The position numbers were made by a program, and so were the translations under genes. Of a DNA stretch of 64,000 nt, positions 11,980 through 24,999 are shown one piece after another. The stretch covers positions 53,093,471 through 53,157,470 of the forward strand of contig CM031857.1 of the NCBI GenBank assembly GCA_018697195.1, given 5' to 3'. Below the pieces are notes generated by a model, which worked only from the letters and a program-made list of their open reading frames with translations, searched no databases and was not told the DNA's origin. Position 1 is the first letter of the stretch. Each line of letters opens with the position of its first letter. This DNA comes from Certhia americana (taxonomy: Eukaryota > Chordata > Aves > Passeriformes > Certhiidae).

Positions 11980-13675
11980 GGGGAGCCATTCTCTCACACA
12001 GTGCCTTCCCCAGCCATGGCCCTGCATACATGCTGTACTGGGCAGTACCAGTGCACCACTCATGAGGAAACCAATTACAAGGAGAAGACAAGCTGTGTTT
12101 TCTTTGGCAGAGTACAAATTTCCCAAGTGTGGTTGCTGCAGAAACAGCTGTGAGCTGCCTCATGAGTTTGCCATCTAAAATGGGTAAGAAACTCAATCTT
12201 TGTTTTGTGTCGGTGTCGTGAATGAACTGTCCACCTTTACGTATGGGATCCATGGGGAGTATGTTCAGAATCTGCCCTGCCTGCCCATGGTGCCTTAACC
12301 CCCCTAGAGTATAATTTAATCTCTCTTCTGCTCTTATTCACATGCTTCCATCCAGTCTTTCTCTGAGTACCTCATCAATGGAGAGTAAGGTTAGCACAGG
12401 ATTTGGTCCTTTCACTTCAATTTTTATGGTTTGTTCTTATATAAACACATTTCAAGGAGTTTTACAAAAGCTGCATAATTCAAGACAGCTTTTGGCATGA
12501 TGAAAAGAAAGTGAAAAGAGAGGAGAAAAGATCCTTTCATTCTGATTTTAAAATGAAGGAGGAAAAAGTGTCCCAGACATTTGAGATGGGAAGGTCCAGA
12601 AAAGACTTCTTAGCAGCCCCCTATCTACATAAACAGTGAGACAAATGAGCCAGTATGAAATGCTGTGAAAAGCCACAGCAGCCCTGACTGTACTTTTCAG
12701 GGTCTCCGAGGTTGAAAAAACCCACCACTTTTTCGACATAAAGCTTGTTGGAAATTTTTTGCTTGGGTTGACCTTCCAGACAAGAAACAGTACTCTCTAC
12801 AAAAACCTACACTGGAAAGCACTTCTTTTGTTAAAAAAGAAGGAAAAAAGAGAAAAAAAAAGTTTTTGTTTGGAAAATTTTAATTAAATATTTCATTTGA
12901 GGTCATTTAGCCAGTTAAAAGTTACTTCAATCACCTGAAAAATTCAACTGCAAGGGACTGCAAAAAAACATTAAAACATTGTTGCTTAAATGTAACCGTA
13001 CAATGGTGACAGAGATGCTTTGCTGTACCTCTCCTGCTTTCCAGTGGCTGCCCTAGGCTGGTGCTGGTTGGCCACAGCCCTGTGTCTCATCTGTCAGCCC
13101 TTCAGGGATGTCTATGGATCCTTTACAGCACCCCACTCTCCTTAGAGGCTGCAGCTGACCCAGACTGTGTCTTCCTTGCCACCTTTTTTCAGGTCCAAAA
13201 CTGAAATTCATTCACCAGTGCATGTCCTGCAGAAGCCAAAGATGAAGTCACAGAAATCTGACATCCATCTGGCCATTCTGTCTGGTTCCCCACTCACCTG
13301 CTGAGCAGACTGCTAGGTCTGGTTTGGGAGCCCTGTTTAACTGGTTCTAGCTCTGCCATGAATATGACCTACAGAATTAACTTTACATATATTTCACAAG
13401 CTCTGGGTGGAAAACTCAGAGTAAAAGCAGGCAGATACCTGGAGAGAGTCCCAGACTTCTTGGAGGGGTGAGTGAGATGATTTCTGAAAGTTTTTTCTAC
13501 TTGGGAAGAGATAGAATATGTATTCTATCCAGTGCACATCTTTTTTACAAATCTTACATTGAGTAACTATAACCATCCGTAATATAAACTCTAAACAACC
13601 CACTACATGGTATGACTCTACAGGTAAGTAGAATTAGAAATGGTTCAAATGAAGTCTTCCAGAACAAAAAGTTAC
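11980..13675. other. Unique noncoding sequence, nothing recognised
   Basis: No gene is visible. Several A-rich patches occur near 12,830-12,990. CAGGTAAGT at 13,620-13,628 matches the splice-donor consensus fully but has no recognisable exon before it. Confidence 0.5.
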
Positions 13676-13720
13676 CTTTTTTCTTTTTCTTCTTTTTTGT
13701 TTTTTTTCCTCCCTTTTGTT
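13676..13720. repeat. Polypyrimidine low-complexity tract
   Basis: A T-rich tract with scattered C and a few G. No AG-terminated exon candidate follows closely enough to read it as a splice acceptor tract. Confidence 0.85.
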
Positions 13721-16700
13721 GGCTTGTAACGGAAAATGGAAGATTAAACCCCTGGAATTTTTACATCTTCCAATTAACTTTCAGTTTGACCATGGGGCAT
13801 TCAGGTGAGTGAAAATACAGAAGATGCATTGTAAAATATCTATGCATGAATGAAGATCTACACAAGAAAATTAACCACTTCTTCCAACTATTGAAGAAAA
13901 TGACGGCATCTTGCATTATATGAGCATGACCAAAACATGAATATGTGTTTTACAATCCTGTTAACACATCTAATAGAATCTGATTCCTTTTAAGCACATT
14001 TCCTTAATAGCATAATAGAATAAAAATGAGACATTGTGTTTTGTCTAAATTTCCACTCTATGGCATTCAGTGCTCTTTGGTCAGGGACATACCTTAGCTG
14101 TGGCAATTCAATTGAATTATGATTTTTAAATCCTTACCTGTCCAAACCACACTAAATTAACAGAGCAGCAAAAATAAAATTAAATGTTGTTAATTTTTGT
14201 ATTATAGTAGTGGGATGTTAATTTATAATGATATTAAAAAGCAAATCACCTACGGCAAACACCAGGAAGTTGTCAGTAATTGATATGGGGTTTTCCTATT
14301 GCAAGGACTATATTGTGACAGATATAGGGCCAGACATAGCTCTGATCTGGGAGCGGGCCTGCAATGGGGCTACTCAAGTGCTCCCATGTCATGCTGCTCC
14401 TTTGGCTGGTGATGTTAACAGGACAGCTATAACATTTTCACCTTTCCTTATAAGCCCATTCATGACTTCTGCCATCAATTTGACAGTTGTGTTTTGGGCT
14501 TTTTTCCCCCTTTTCTCTATTCTTTTCTATTGATATTCTTCAGTTCGTTTATAGAAATTGCAGATTTGATTGTCACATCTCTGATTGAAAAACACAATGT
14601 GAAAGCAAACAATGCTGTATTTGTGGAAGGGATGGCATGAACTTCCATGGATCTAAGCCCAGTCCTGCAAACTGCAGGCTCTTACCTAAGATGCAAAGCC
14701 ACACTGAACTTAGCAGCAGTTCATAACCATGTTTGCAAAATAAGAACATTTACTGCACAGGCCCCTCTTTCTAGAGAAATTAGATTTGTATTTACAGCGT
14801 TTGTAATAGTCTCCATTTTTACCTTTGGAAGAAAAACAAAAACAAACCCCAAAGTTCAGTATTTTCAGCAAATCTCTAAGGAAACTCCCAACTAAATTAC
14901 GCAAACCATCAAATTTATGACTATGGCTGTTAAAGTCAGTTGCTGTCTAATTGTATTAAGTGCTTTAGCTTGAGCTGTAGGAAAGGGAATAAGCTATAAC
15001 ATAATTGGATTAAAAATACAGTGTGCCCCATGTAGAGACCCGGGTCCTCTCCAAGACTATATGATAGAGGGATTTGGATGGAAGCAAACAGGCTGTCATC
15101 ACTTTTTCCTATACTGAAAAGCTAACTGCATAAATAAGATTTTTCTTCCAGCATGACCCTATTTCTAACTTGCCACTTCTCATGGGTTCTTCTAGACTTT
15201 TGTAAAACATACAGCTTTCCTTCTTCTCTGATTAAGCAATGGTGAGGCCTGGGTGTTTAGGGACTGTCTTTTCTGAAGCTTTACCAGCATGGGCTGTCAA
15301 ACTCCATACCCTATATGTGGGTACCAGCGCAGCTCCAGCTGTAGGATCTGTGATATGGTCCTGGCAGTGACATCAACCAGTGCTCCAAGAAAAAACAGGG
15401 TTTAGATAAAAGGACATCAGGGCATCATCTGGAAGTTGGAACAGAAATCTCTGGTTTCTGTTAATCTGGACCCTGGAAAAAGTTCTAACTGGATTAAGAG
15501 TGTCCATTTAGCAGACACCAACTGGCTCTAGTCTACACTGCATGGGACAATCTTTCTCCCAAGCAAACTGCATCCATGCCACTTAGGCTCAGGATTTCCT
15601 GCAGGCTTCATGTAGCACATCAGGTGTCAGTATTATTCTGTGTAACATTTTCAGCTGAACCTTTCCAAAAAAGTACAGGCCAAGCCTGCAATTGATGTTT
15701 CTAAAGCAAGACTGTGAGGTCAGGTTTTACGCCCTGGACTGTGACATCAAAGCACATGGGGAGTTTGACAATGAAAAGTCTGCTGGAATAACATTAAGGA
15801 GTGGTATAAATGAAGTGAAGCAAAGCTGGCACAGGCTTGACTAAAACCAAGATTGGGCACTATCTTGGACAGAGCTCTATTTGTGGTCCAAAATAAAGCC
15901 AGGGAGAAAATAAACCAGTAAGTAGTGTGGGTAAATAAAGAATCCTGTAGTGTAATTCTGATCCTCCTTTCCTTAGCACCACAGAAAGACTCAGCAGTGG
16001 CATTGCATAGCAGTGTCTGCTGCCTGCAGTTAATCTCAGCAGGCAAGGACAGTCTGCCTATAAACCATACTGGGCCAAATGTTCCACATCACTGCTGGAT
16101 TTAAGCTGTGCTGCTTGTACACAGGTATGAAGAGAGTTTATACTACCTACCACAGTGCCCTGTGCTGCCCTCCCAACTCAGAGAGGTTCTCCAGCAGCAG
16201 GAGCAGGGGTGGAGGGACACAGCAATTCACCATTCACCTCAGCTGAAACTGTGATTGCAAAAAGGGGGGGGAAACATTCCACCAGGGCCCCACTGATCCG
16301 TATTCTACAGGGACAGGAGTTCAGGCTTGCATCCACCTTCTTGCATTTGGAGTGCCTGTGGTGAGTCCAGATCCCCCTTCCTGGCCTGAGGGCTTGGCAG
16401 CAAGAGTGACACAACTCTCATACACTTGACTGGGCACCTGACTAGCTGTTGGTGGGTTGATGATGAGGACAGCACTAAGGTCAGAGGAATGGGCATGACA
16501 GGGTTCAGGAACTTGATGTGTACATCCTGAGCTATAATAATCCTTGAACCCATTTCTGTGGGTTTAAGCAACCTGAGTGTGTGCTCACTGCCAATGGCAT
16601 CGCTTTTCTACTGTCTTCTATTTCTTTCACATATGGCTTTCTTAAAGGACTGAATAAAGTGCATTACAGTTTTATTAAATAACTTTGGTTTATGTTAGTA

Positions 16701-19263
16701 CCTGTTTCAGGATTGCCAGCATGTGTCTCATTTCTGGGTATTTTTAAGCTGGAGTGGACAAGGTTCTGAAAAATACACATGAGAAATCATCAGAGTTAGC
16801 AGAAGAGCTGTCTTCCTGTGAAAAATGGTGACACTGAGGGTTATCAAAACCAGCCTAAAAGCCCTTTCGAAAGATCCACAGTTTTACCTCAGTGGCTTAA
16901 AGAAACCTTTCCCATTTAAATGTTCTCTAATTCTGTAAATGAGCAATATTATTCATCCTAGGTCTGTCAGATAAAGAAAAAATTGTGCATATGAATTTAA
17001 TCCCTCAGTTGGTTTATTACCTTACAACTCAGGCAGGAGAGTCACAAATCCATGTAGACATCAGAGTGCTGACTTCTGCATTTGGATTTCTGATTTAGTT
17101 GAAAAATATATAAAAATCTTGCGTAGCCAAACAGCTCCCTATTGGCTACACATCTGTACGGGCTCAAGAGCATTGTATATTTCTGCAAAGATCTGGAATA
17201 AATTGTGCTCAATGAATTGGCCCCTTGCATGCTTGTTTCAAACAGGAGACTCGGATGAACTCATGTATCGTGGGAGCATCAATAGCGAAACAATACCTCT
17301 TTGGGCAAATCTAGTGGGAGCTGCCATCATAAACATGGGAGATGGGTAGATGCAGAAATAAATAATTTTGGGGAGATGGAAATGTACTTACAGATCAATA
17401 TTAGTGTCTGCAAGCTACATTCAGCTTCTCAAGCATTAGTTTTAAATTTTGAAACTTCACAATGTCTCTGAAGAAAAGTGCTTTCTGTGGTTGGGATTCA
17501 TCTACCTAACTCAGCTATCTAGAAAAAACACTGAGCCACCCACCTATAAACATCCTTTATGGAGAGTTCTGTGACAATTTGATAATGGAATATATCCCCA
17601 TGTAAGATTGCATTTTTTCCATTGGCAAAAGGGAAAACATACAGGACTCCATTTAGAGTGGTACGCTAAGGTTTTAACCAGCTAAAATTAGGAATCTACT
17701 GATGAATGTGTACTCACTTGGCCCCTTGCCCAGCCCACATGCATAAGTGGCAAGTGTATAGTATTGAAAGCAGATTTATTAATGGTCCTGTTTATGTAAC
17801 TTCATCCCCACCCCACTCTGAAGTCCTTACTCAGCCCCTTTTGTTATACAAACAATGTCTTATCCATTTTATTCACCTGACCCGACCTTGTTTCTTTAAC
17901 AGTAGGATATTTGTATGCCATTCTTCCCCTGTGAACATAAACAGCTGTCTGTTTGCCATCACTATCTCTTAACCAACAGCCAGACTCTCGTTCAGCTGCT
18001 CAGCTGAGCATTCACCCATAGAAACTTCTCACATGTTGCTGTGCAGATCCCAAGCATGAAAGTTTGGTTTTCTTTCATGACTGGGATTTTTCAAGAGCAG
18101 GTAAAAACTGTGCACAGATTTATGATTTCTGCTGTTCATCCAGCCTAATTTTTGGCTCTGCTTCAACCTCTTTCTCTTCCTGTTTTCCCAAGAACTTTTC
18201 CCCTTTGAAAGCCAGCCTCATTAATGCAAATTCAAAACTTTTCCCTCCCATTTTTTCAGCCAGCTCACATCCTCACTAGGAGCCTTACAGGTTTGTCCCT
18301 ACCAAGCTAGGCTCCTTTCCAGGCCCCTCTGGTCAGATTCAGTTCCTCTACCACCACCTGATATCCTGTGTTCAACTCAAGCTCAAGTCTCTCAGGTCTT
18401 TTAAGCTCAGTTTCCTCCCTCTGGACTCTTTGCTGAATTTAGGTGACCCATAATGTTTCCCAGAAGGTCCAATTATAATCACTTGCTCCTAACATGTGAA
18501 ACATCCTTCAGCACATCTGTAAAGTGAACTATGGCTAGCACAGGTGAGACTGAGCCTGTAGCAACTCCTTTCCATGCCAAATAACATGCATTTAGACTTC
18601 CAGAAAAATGTAAACCATTCTCATGGTCCCTCTTCTAAAGACACAGAACTGTATTTGTATGTGGTTTTTAATAAATAAATAAATACCTAGTCCCACTTAT
18701 TACTGGCTAATATTAATATTTCTACTCTTAGGTTAGTTGTGGTGACAGTCTGATGAACACTGTAAATTGGCAAAAGCATTGCTAAGGAAAGAAATCTCTG
18801 ATATTCCATCACTTGTTCATGCCTCACAGCATTCCTCCCGTGCTAGCACAGTAGCCTCCATATCTACAAAATTAGCTTTTCTGGGGAGGGACTCCATCTG
18901 AAGTGTTTTTGCTTGTTAGGTTTAAACCTAGATCAACTTCTCACTCCAGTTCTCTGCACAACTATGACGGAGGAGGTGATGCACAAGCAGGAATGCAAGG
19001 CCAGATTGTGAGAAGGCTGTGTCATTCTGCATCAATGCCCCTCAATGCTGACTTTCAGTTTCCATTGAATTGCAGCTTTCATTAGTTTACCTGATGCTGC
19101 ACCTAAGCAAAATTACATCTCTTTCAGAGACACAGAAAATTTTAAAAAATCATAACCTTCTGAGAACAAAATAGTCATTTCAGGTAATTGTATTTTCTTC
19201 AATTCCTGTCAGATTTTACATCCTAGATTTTATGTGGAGCTCTTAATGGTTTCAGAATTAAAG
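13721..19263. other. Unique noncoding sequence, nothing recognised
   Basis: About 5.5 kb without a recognisable exon, RNA gene or interspersed repeat. Frames of 60-101 codons occur on both strands at the rate expected by chance. A short (AAAT)n run lies near 18,669-18,685. Confidence 0.5.

Positions 19264-19297
<34 letters not shown>
19264..19297. repeat. (AAAAC)n microsatellite
   Basis: About four AAAAC units followed by an A run and CCCC. Confidence 0.9.
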
Positions 19298-20325
19298 AAC
19301 AAGTTTCTGTGACTTATGAACCATCAGTTAGTCATTAAAGAAATGTATTCAGCATATGAAACAGTTAATGCAGAATGATAAAGCTGTACTTCACTCATCC
19401 AGGACAAATAACAGCACTATCTTTACTCCAACATCAATATGTTTACCACTGGGCTGAAGGGAAGAAAACACCCCTAGGTATGCTCTAAAGAATAAAGTTA
19501 TTTTCACTTCCAGGAGTTTTTATTACTTTTACCCTCTCAAATACAGTACAGATGTGGATATTAGGAGAAAGCATCTGAAAAGCCATAAAACTTCTACCCA
19601 TTTTATCATGTACTTATAGTCTCTATATGATTACACTGTCTTTACGTACAGCAGTGCATTAGTCAGCTGTGCTCAGCACTGACACACCACAGATGAACCA
19701 CTCTGTGCTGCTCCTGTGGTGCTCTAAAGCTGATAAAACTCAGCAGCTGTTATTTTCACTGGCCCATGCAGCACACAGTGGGTGTTCTGGTCACTTTATA
19801 AATATCACCTTTACACTTCCAAATGCTTATAAGCACATTTATTTCTAACGGAGTATCTCCACTTAGGTGCAATGCGTCTTTAGTTGGTGTTATATAAAAA
19901 GGTCGGTTCTGAGGGCAAAATGTCTCCCCAGAATGACACATGCGAGACTGAAAATATTTTTGTGTTTGTATCCTAGAAACACACACCTAAGTCTGGTCAA
20001 GTGTTCCCCCACAGGAAGAACCGCAGTGGTGGAAGAGGCTGCAGCACCCAGCTGCTGTGCCTGACCCTTGGCTGCAGAGTCCAGACCCCAGAGCTGAGCC
20101 AGCAGAGCTGGCCACATGGGCTGTCTGCACCACATCAGTGCTAAGCCACCCTCGCTGATTCAGTTGTTTGAGGTTTATGAGTGAACTGGGCTGACTCCAT
20201 GTTTCAGGAGAAGGGACAATCCCAGCTGGCCTTCTGTGGGGACACTAATCTGTAGCAGGAGAATGGGAAGAAGCTGGAAAGGAACGCTAGGAAAAAGAGA
20301 TCTGTAAAATGCTGTCTGCTAAGGA
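19298..20325. other. Unique noncoding sequence, nothing recognised
   Basis: No gene or repeat recognised. 19,990-20,140 is somewhat GC-rich, but its overlapping frames are short and unremarkable. Confidence 0.5.
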
Positions 20326-20590
20326 GAAGGATTGACTATTCACTTGTCCCTTTCAGTACAAGACAGACGTGCTATAAGGGGGGCAGGTTAAAAACAAACA
20401 TAAAGAAATCATTCCTCAAGTAACCAGTGGGCATGACTTGGTTACCAAAAGACATTTTGTCTGCACAGGTCTAAAGGGACAGTTGACAAGCACGTGGAAA
20501 GGGATCTACTGTGGGGTACTAAACAGAAGAAACTGTAACAGGCACAAGAAAATGCCTCTAGTTGAGAAAGGTCGGAGACTGTGGAAGCAC
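20326..20590 (+). mobile_element. Ancient CR1-type LINE 3' end
   Basis: The order of blocks fits the 3' coding end of old sauropsid CR1 families: 'ggattgactattcac', 'agtacaagacag', 'gggcaggttaaaaacaaacataaag', 'attcctcaagtaacc', then 'ggtctaaagggacagttgacaagcacgtgg'. These correspond to the region that in young CR1s encodes the RLDIRKNFF and FKRR segments. No frame is intact. It is far more diverged than the copy at 10.6-11.7 kb, so it inserted much earlier. Confidence 0.6.
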
Positions 20591-21161
20591 TTTACAGCTT
20601 ACTTGCCTCTTCTCATTCATCAGCAAGTATCATAGTGAAGACAATTTCTCTTTTCCCCTGGGGGAGGCCACAAATGTGGTCCCCCATTGCCACAATTCAG
20701 GGAGATGTGTTGCCTGTTTTGGGGACATCTGCAAGATGAGTGCAACCAAAATGCTCGGGATGAGCCTCATTCAGGGAAAACACTGAGGGTATCCCCTGTT
20801 ACTCTGGGAGTCAGTACATGGGCTTGAGTTACTCTGATCTAAACCAGCACAGCTGTCAACATTCAGCCAAAGCAATGGACAAATAAATGGCAGAAATTAT
20901 GTCTGTGCTCAAAACCATGTTCCTGAAAGCCTCTGCTTGTTTTTCCATAAGAATTTTACTGGGTCTCTGAAATTCTCTGGAGCATCTGTAATTGTTCAGC
21001 ACCTGGCTTATGCCTAAGCTCTGTTAACATCCACTGGGCAGGTAATTCTCTGGATGAATACCTATAGGCTTATCTCCAATGGCAGTTGCACAGCAGCAAA
21101 GCAATCCCCAGCACCTCCATGCTGGGAAGCAGTAGTTTCCACTCCCCTCTGTATAGTGATG
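20591..21161. other. Unique noncoding sequence, nothing recognised
   Basis: No gene, RNA or repeat recognised. Confidence 0.5.
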
Positions 21162-21245
21162 GTGGGGAAGGTTTGGGAAGGTTTGGGAAGGTTTGGGAAG
21201 GGAAGGTTTGGGAAGGGAAGGTTTGGGAAGGTTTGGGAAGGGAAA
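21162..21245. repeat. 10/15-bp minisatellite of GTTTGGGAAG units
   Basis: The 10-mer GTTTGGGAAG is repeated head to tail, with some units lengthened by an extra GGAAG to 15 bases. The mixture of two unit lengths suggests slippage within a G/A-rich strand. The overlapping 79-codon frame is a repeat artefact. Confidence 0.95.
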
Positions 21246-21999
21246 GAATTAGGACAACCTAATCAAGTTCAAATCAGAGCTGTAGAATTCTAGGAAGACA
21301 TATAGTGAATTTCTTAGAAACACAGTCTCTCCTGAGCATAAGTACTCCCTAAGGTCCTGCACCCCCAGGGCCATGCCACCAGCACTGTGATGTGCAAAGA
21401 GCAGCAGCAGCAATCAACAGCAGTGCAAACTCAACCATTCCTGCTAAATACAACTATCACCTGGGGTCAGGTAATAGTTCTATTTGCCAAGGACGAAGCC
21501 TTACTGACTCACAGCCACTCCAGCTTTTTTAAAATTAGCGTCAGATTTCACTTTGGAGCTAACTGCTACAAAATATTAGCCTCCCCTCCCTTCGCAGTCC
21601 AGACACTCAAGGGCAGGGAGAGCATCCCAAATCCACACCACCAAATGCCCCAGCATTGCGTCTGCAAGGCCACATAGCCTTGATACCTTCAGTGCGAGCC
21701 AACCCAAACAAGAAACAGTGACCACGGTGCAGGTGGGGGAAACAGGTTCCTCCCCATGCACCAGTGGAAAAGGAGTGGCACGTGGCACCAGCCCGGCAGC
21801 CCCTCCTTGTCTGAGAGGCACAGAGCAGGGACAGCACACTGCTGCAGGTGCAGGAAAGCCACGGAGCTTGAGTCTCCCCGCAGATTTCCTATGTTCCTTC
21901 CAAAGTCACAATATTTTAATTGATATTTCTTATGAGAATTCAACAGGTGCAACATAAATCCCATGGATTGTGCTGAATCCCACAAAATCTTGACTTTCA
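21246..21999. other. Moderately GC-rich noncoding sequence
   Basis: Overlapping short frames occur on both strands between 21,387 and 22,000, reflecting base composition. No protein motif or repeat is recognised. Confidence 0.5.
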
Positions 22000-22007
22000 T
22001 TTGGGAA

Positions 22008-22040
22008 GGGCGGGGGGGGGGGGGGCAGGAGGGGGGAGAA
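22008..22040 (+). repeat. G-rich tract with a 14-G run
   Basis: GGG C, then 14 consecutive G (22,012-22,025), CAGGA, six G and AGAAGAGGAG. It fits quadruplex-type G-run criteria and is a likely site of sequencing error and length variation. Confidence 0.9.
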
Positions 22041-23739
22041 GAGGAGTTTTCTTGTTCTTTGGGTTTTCAGCCTTGAGCTACATGAGACAGAAAAAATGCT
22101 GTACTTGCTCAAAGCGCTGCCAGATTAAAATAAGCAGCTATTCATCTTATTTTTCTGAAAGGATGGTTAAGTCATTGAGAAAAAACTCATTGAACATAGA
22201 AATACTTTCAGTTATAGCCCAAATACAGAGGGGACAAAATTGGCAGTTTCCTTTATGTCCTGGACCAGGGAGCAAACGCTCCTATGTCCACTTCTGCCCC
22301 TTCAGACACATATGGCAATGCAGATGGGAGAGCAGCAGTGCCAGGAAGAGAACCTCTGGGCTTATGGATACCCACTGAAAACCTGCAAAAACAAGTTAAC
22401 TGACCCATTCTGCATAGGTTTGAGTTGTGAGAGGTGCTAGTGGTAACAAAGGTAGAGGTCACAGCATATGATTTCTTTAGCTTGAAGTCATGATACATCT
22501 CCTCTTGGTTTACTCCCTACTTGACCAGTGGCTCAGTGTCTGCAGGACTCCACACGGTACACAGATAAATAAAGAGCAAATAGGGAGGCAGATGTTGGAA
22601 ATAAAGACACACTTCCACTTCTCATTTTTGCAATTGGCATTGTATATATGTAATATATGTAGTATATGTAATACTATTGACATAGTATTTCTTTATGAAA
22701 ATTCCCGATGCAGGTTTGTTAGAGGGTTTGAAGATTTTTAGGCTTCTGTATTTAAAAAAGAATTATAAAAATGTTAATTCTTCTCAAGACTTCAGACCAC
22801 CTAGGAAGATTATATTTCTAGCACTTAGGAAGTGATCAAGCTGATAAACTGCACATCTGCATTTTTTCTCCCTACCCCGATACCCATTCTTCACTATCTA
22901 GCACATTTGCAGTTTGGTCTGAGTGCCTGACATGGGTTCGGCACTCATGCCAGGCAAATCTGATTGTCCTCAAGAAGAAGGAACAGATATCTATCTGATG
23001 ACAGATGTTTATCAACTGATAGATGAGGTTTACATCTTCAGGAAGACAACTATTTTCTTCTAACAACACTAATGCTCAGCACCAAAACAACAGCAACAGT
23101 AAAATTGCTAGCAGTAGTAACATAATGGTAACATTGATAATAATGACAAGATTTACTGAGAACATATGGAAGACCCTTAAATCCTATAATACTAATTTCA
23201 CTTGGCACAGTCAGACATGTGATTTTAAAGCAGAAATAAAAAACTAGGCAGAAAGGACAACTCTCATTTCTTTCCATTTTATGTAGCAGAGAGGATGAAA
23301 TGGCTCTTTTTCCTCCCCCACAAAAATCTGAGGTTTTTCACTAGAATAAAAAGTTGAAATATCAGATCCTTTTTTTTGTAAATGAAAATTTAAAGCAATA
23401 CAAAACACAAAATATGAACAACACACAAAAACCACTTACCTTGCTCCTCCTCAGTGCTCTTTTATCTGTACCTTCATTTAAAAACAATATAAAAAATCTT
23501 TACAATATATGCTTGGGTGTTTTAAGACATTATTCTGACTTTTTTCCTGATTTTTAAACTAAAAATTATGAAAATGGACCTTCTCCAACAGACAGTGCAT
23601 GTTCATCAATGCAGAATTTTTGACTAAAAGACAACTGCTTAATACTAAGTCATCGTAGCCCTCCTCTAAAAGTCTGTTGAATTCTAATACCAGACATTTT
23701 CACTGTACAGGTCCTCAAACAGGTCACCATGGGAGTCAA
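22041..23739. other. Unique AT-rich noncoding sequence
   Basis: No gene recognised. A TATATGTAATATATGTAG-type AT-rich patch lies near 22,643-22,675. Confidence 0.5.
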
Positions 23740-23856
23740 CATCATTATCCTCATTTGCCACAGTGAATGACTGAGGGACTCACCTCAGGACAAGAAACAG
23801 ACCATGGAGCTGAAACAAGGACTTTCCTCTGCTGTTTGCATCTCAGTGCTCTTTGG
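23740..23856 (-). mobile_element. MIR/MIR3-like ancient SINE fossil
   Basis: On the plus strand the order of blocks is that of a reverse-complemented MIR-family core and 5' part: ATCATTATCCTCATTT, a GTGAATGACTGAGGG block, CAGGACAAGAAACAG, 'catggagctgaaacaaggact', then TCTCAGTGCTCTTT. In MIR these equal the 'attatccccattttacagatgaggaaactgag', 'ggtcacacagc', 'gagctgggattcgaaccc' and 'ccgtgctctt' segments. Identity is low but colinear. Such fossils predate the amniote split. Confidence 0.5.
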
Positions 23857-24738
23857 TCTTAACTGTGTAACCAAAAAATGGTCCCTGAACTGATAATTTA
23901 TAACCTAGCCCTGACTTTGGAAGAAACAGTGACAATAAATCCCATCTCTAAAGAGCAGGAGAAAGACCAGAACTTCTTCAGTGGGAATTATTTTGAGAAA
24001 TTCTGCTGAGTGATTGAAGCAATGTAGTGGTGGTGGGAGGGTGTCTAAAGAGTTTGGGACCTGGCATGCCGCTTTTCATTTACCCTTAACAAAGCAGATT
24101 TATTGACATTTATGAGAAACACAACACAGAGAGAATGTTACCTAAAGTTTAACTAGGGAGTGTAAGGAAAGTTTAAATAAAAGTCTGTCAAGGAAAAATA
24201 ATGAGCAGGATTGCAGCAGAAACAGTTGCTATATGGATAAGGCAAAATATTTGACAAGGAAAATATCTCTGAGAAGAAAGCACAAGGGTACAGCTATTAT
24301 AGCCTCAGAGGCCTTTTCCCTCAGACTTCTTATTTTATAACATATTTCTAAAACACAACACCCACAACTGTTTTTCTTCATCTATCAAAGCATAAAATTG
24401 CCAGTCCTTTGACCTAACTTAAATGAAGGAAGTAGCAATGTTAGGTTTAATTAAAAACAGCAAATATTTGTACAGCTGTCCCTGGTTTCACAGCACAGAA
24501 ATAGGTTTAGCATCAAATCTTACAGTTTTAAGTCCTCTGGGAGCTATATACAAAAACATATAGCTGACTTGCTAAAGCCAAAAATACATTTTTTTTTTAG
24601 TTATTTCAGGTGGGGCTCATTCAACCTTCCCATTTCTTACCCACTGTTTTCCTACTTGAGACTTTCTTTTTCCATGCTCCAAATGTGGTACTCTCTGCTT
24701 GACAGGTTTGGATGCATTTGATGCATTTTGGGGTTGTG
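23857..24738. other. Unique noncoding sequence, nothing recognised
   Basis: No gene or repeat recognised; AT-rich. Confidence 0.5.
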
Positions 24739-24760
24739 AATAATAATAATAATAGTAATA
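24739..24760. repeat. (AAT)n microsatellite
   Basis: Five AAT units, an AGT interruption and one further AAT-like unit. Confidence 0.9.
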
Positions 24761-24999
24761 CAACTGAGGATAGTCTGAGAAGTTTTGTCTTATCATCAGC
24801 CTTTCTGATAGAAACCCTGATGGCCAGACACATCTGGGAATTTCCAGGTTTCTCTGCCTCTCCATGTGGGTGCTACTGGGAGGCATGTGGCATGGGACAC
24901 AGGAGTATCAGTCAGATCCATCCCCAAAACTAGGAGGGGTGTGGAATGAAAGACTTTGCTCCTGGCCTTTGCTCTCATTTTAAATTACATGTTGACACA

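Noticed and set aside
13620..13628. Full splice-donor consensus CAGGTAAGT
   Set aside because: One such match is expected by chance roughly every 260 kb per strand, so it is unremarkable in 128 kb of two-strand sequence, and no exon-like sequence precedes it.
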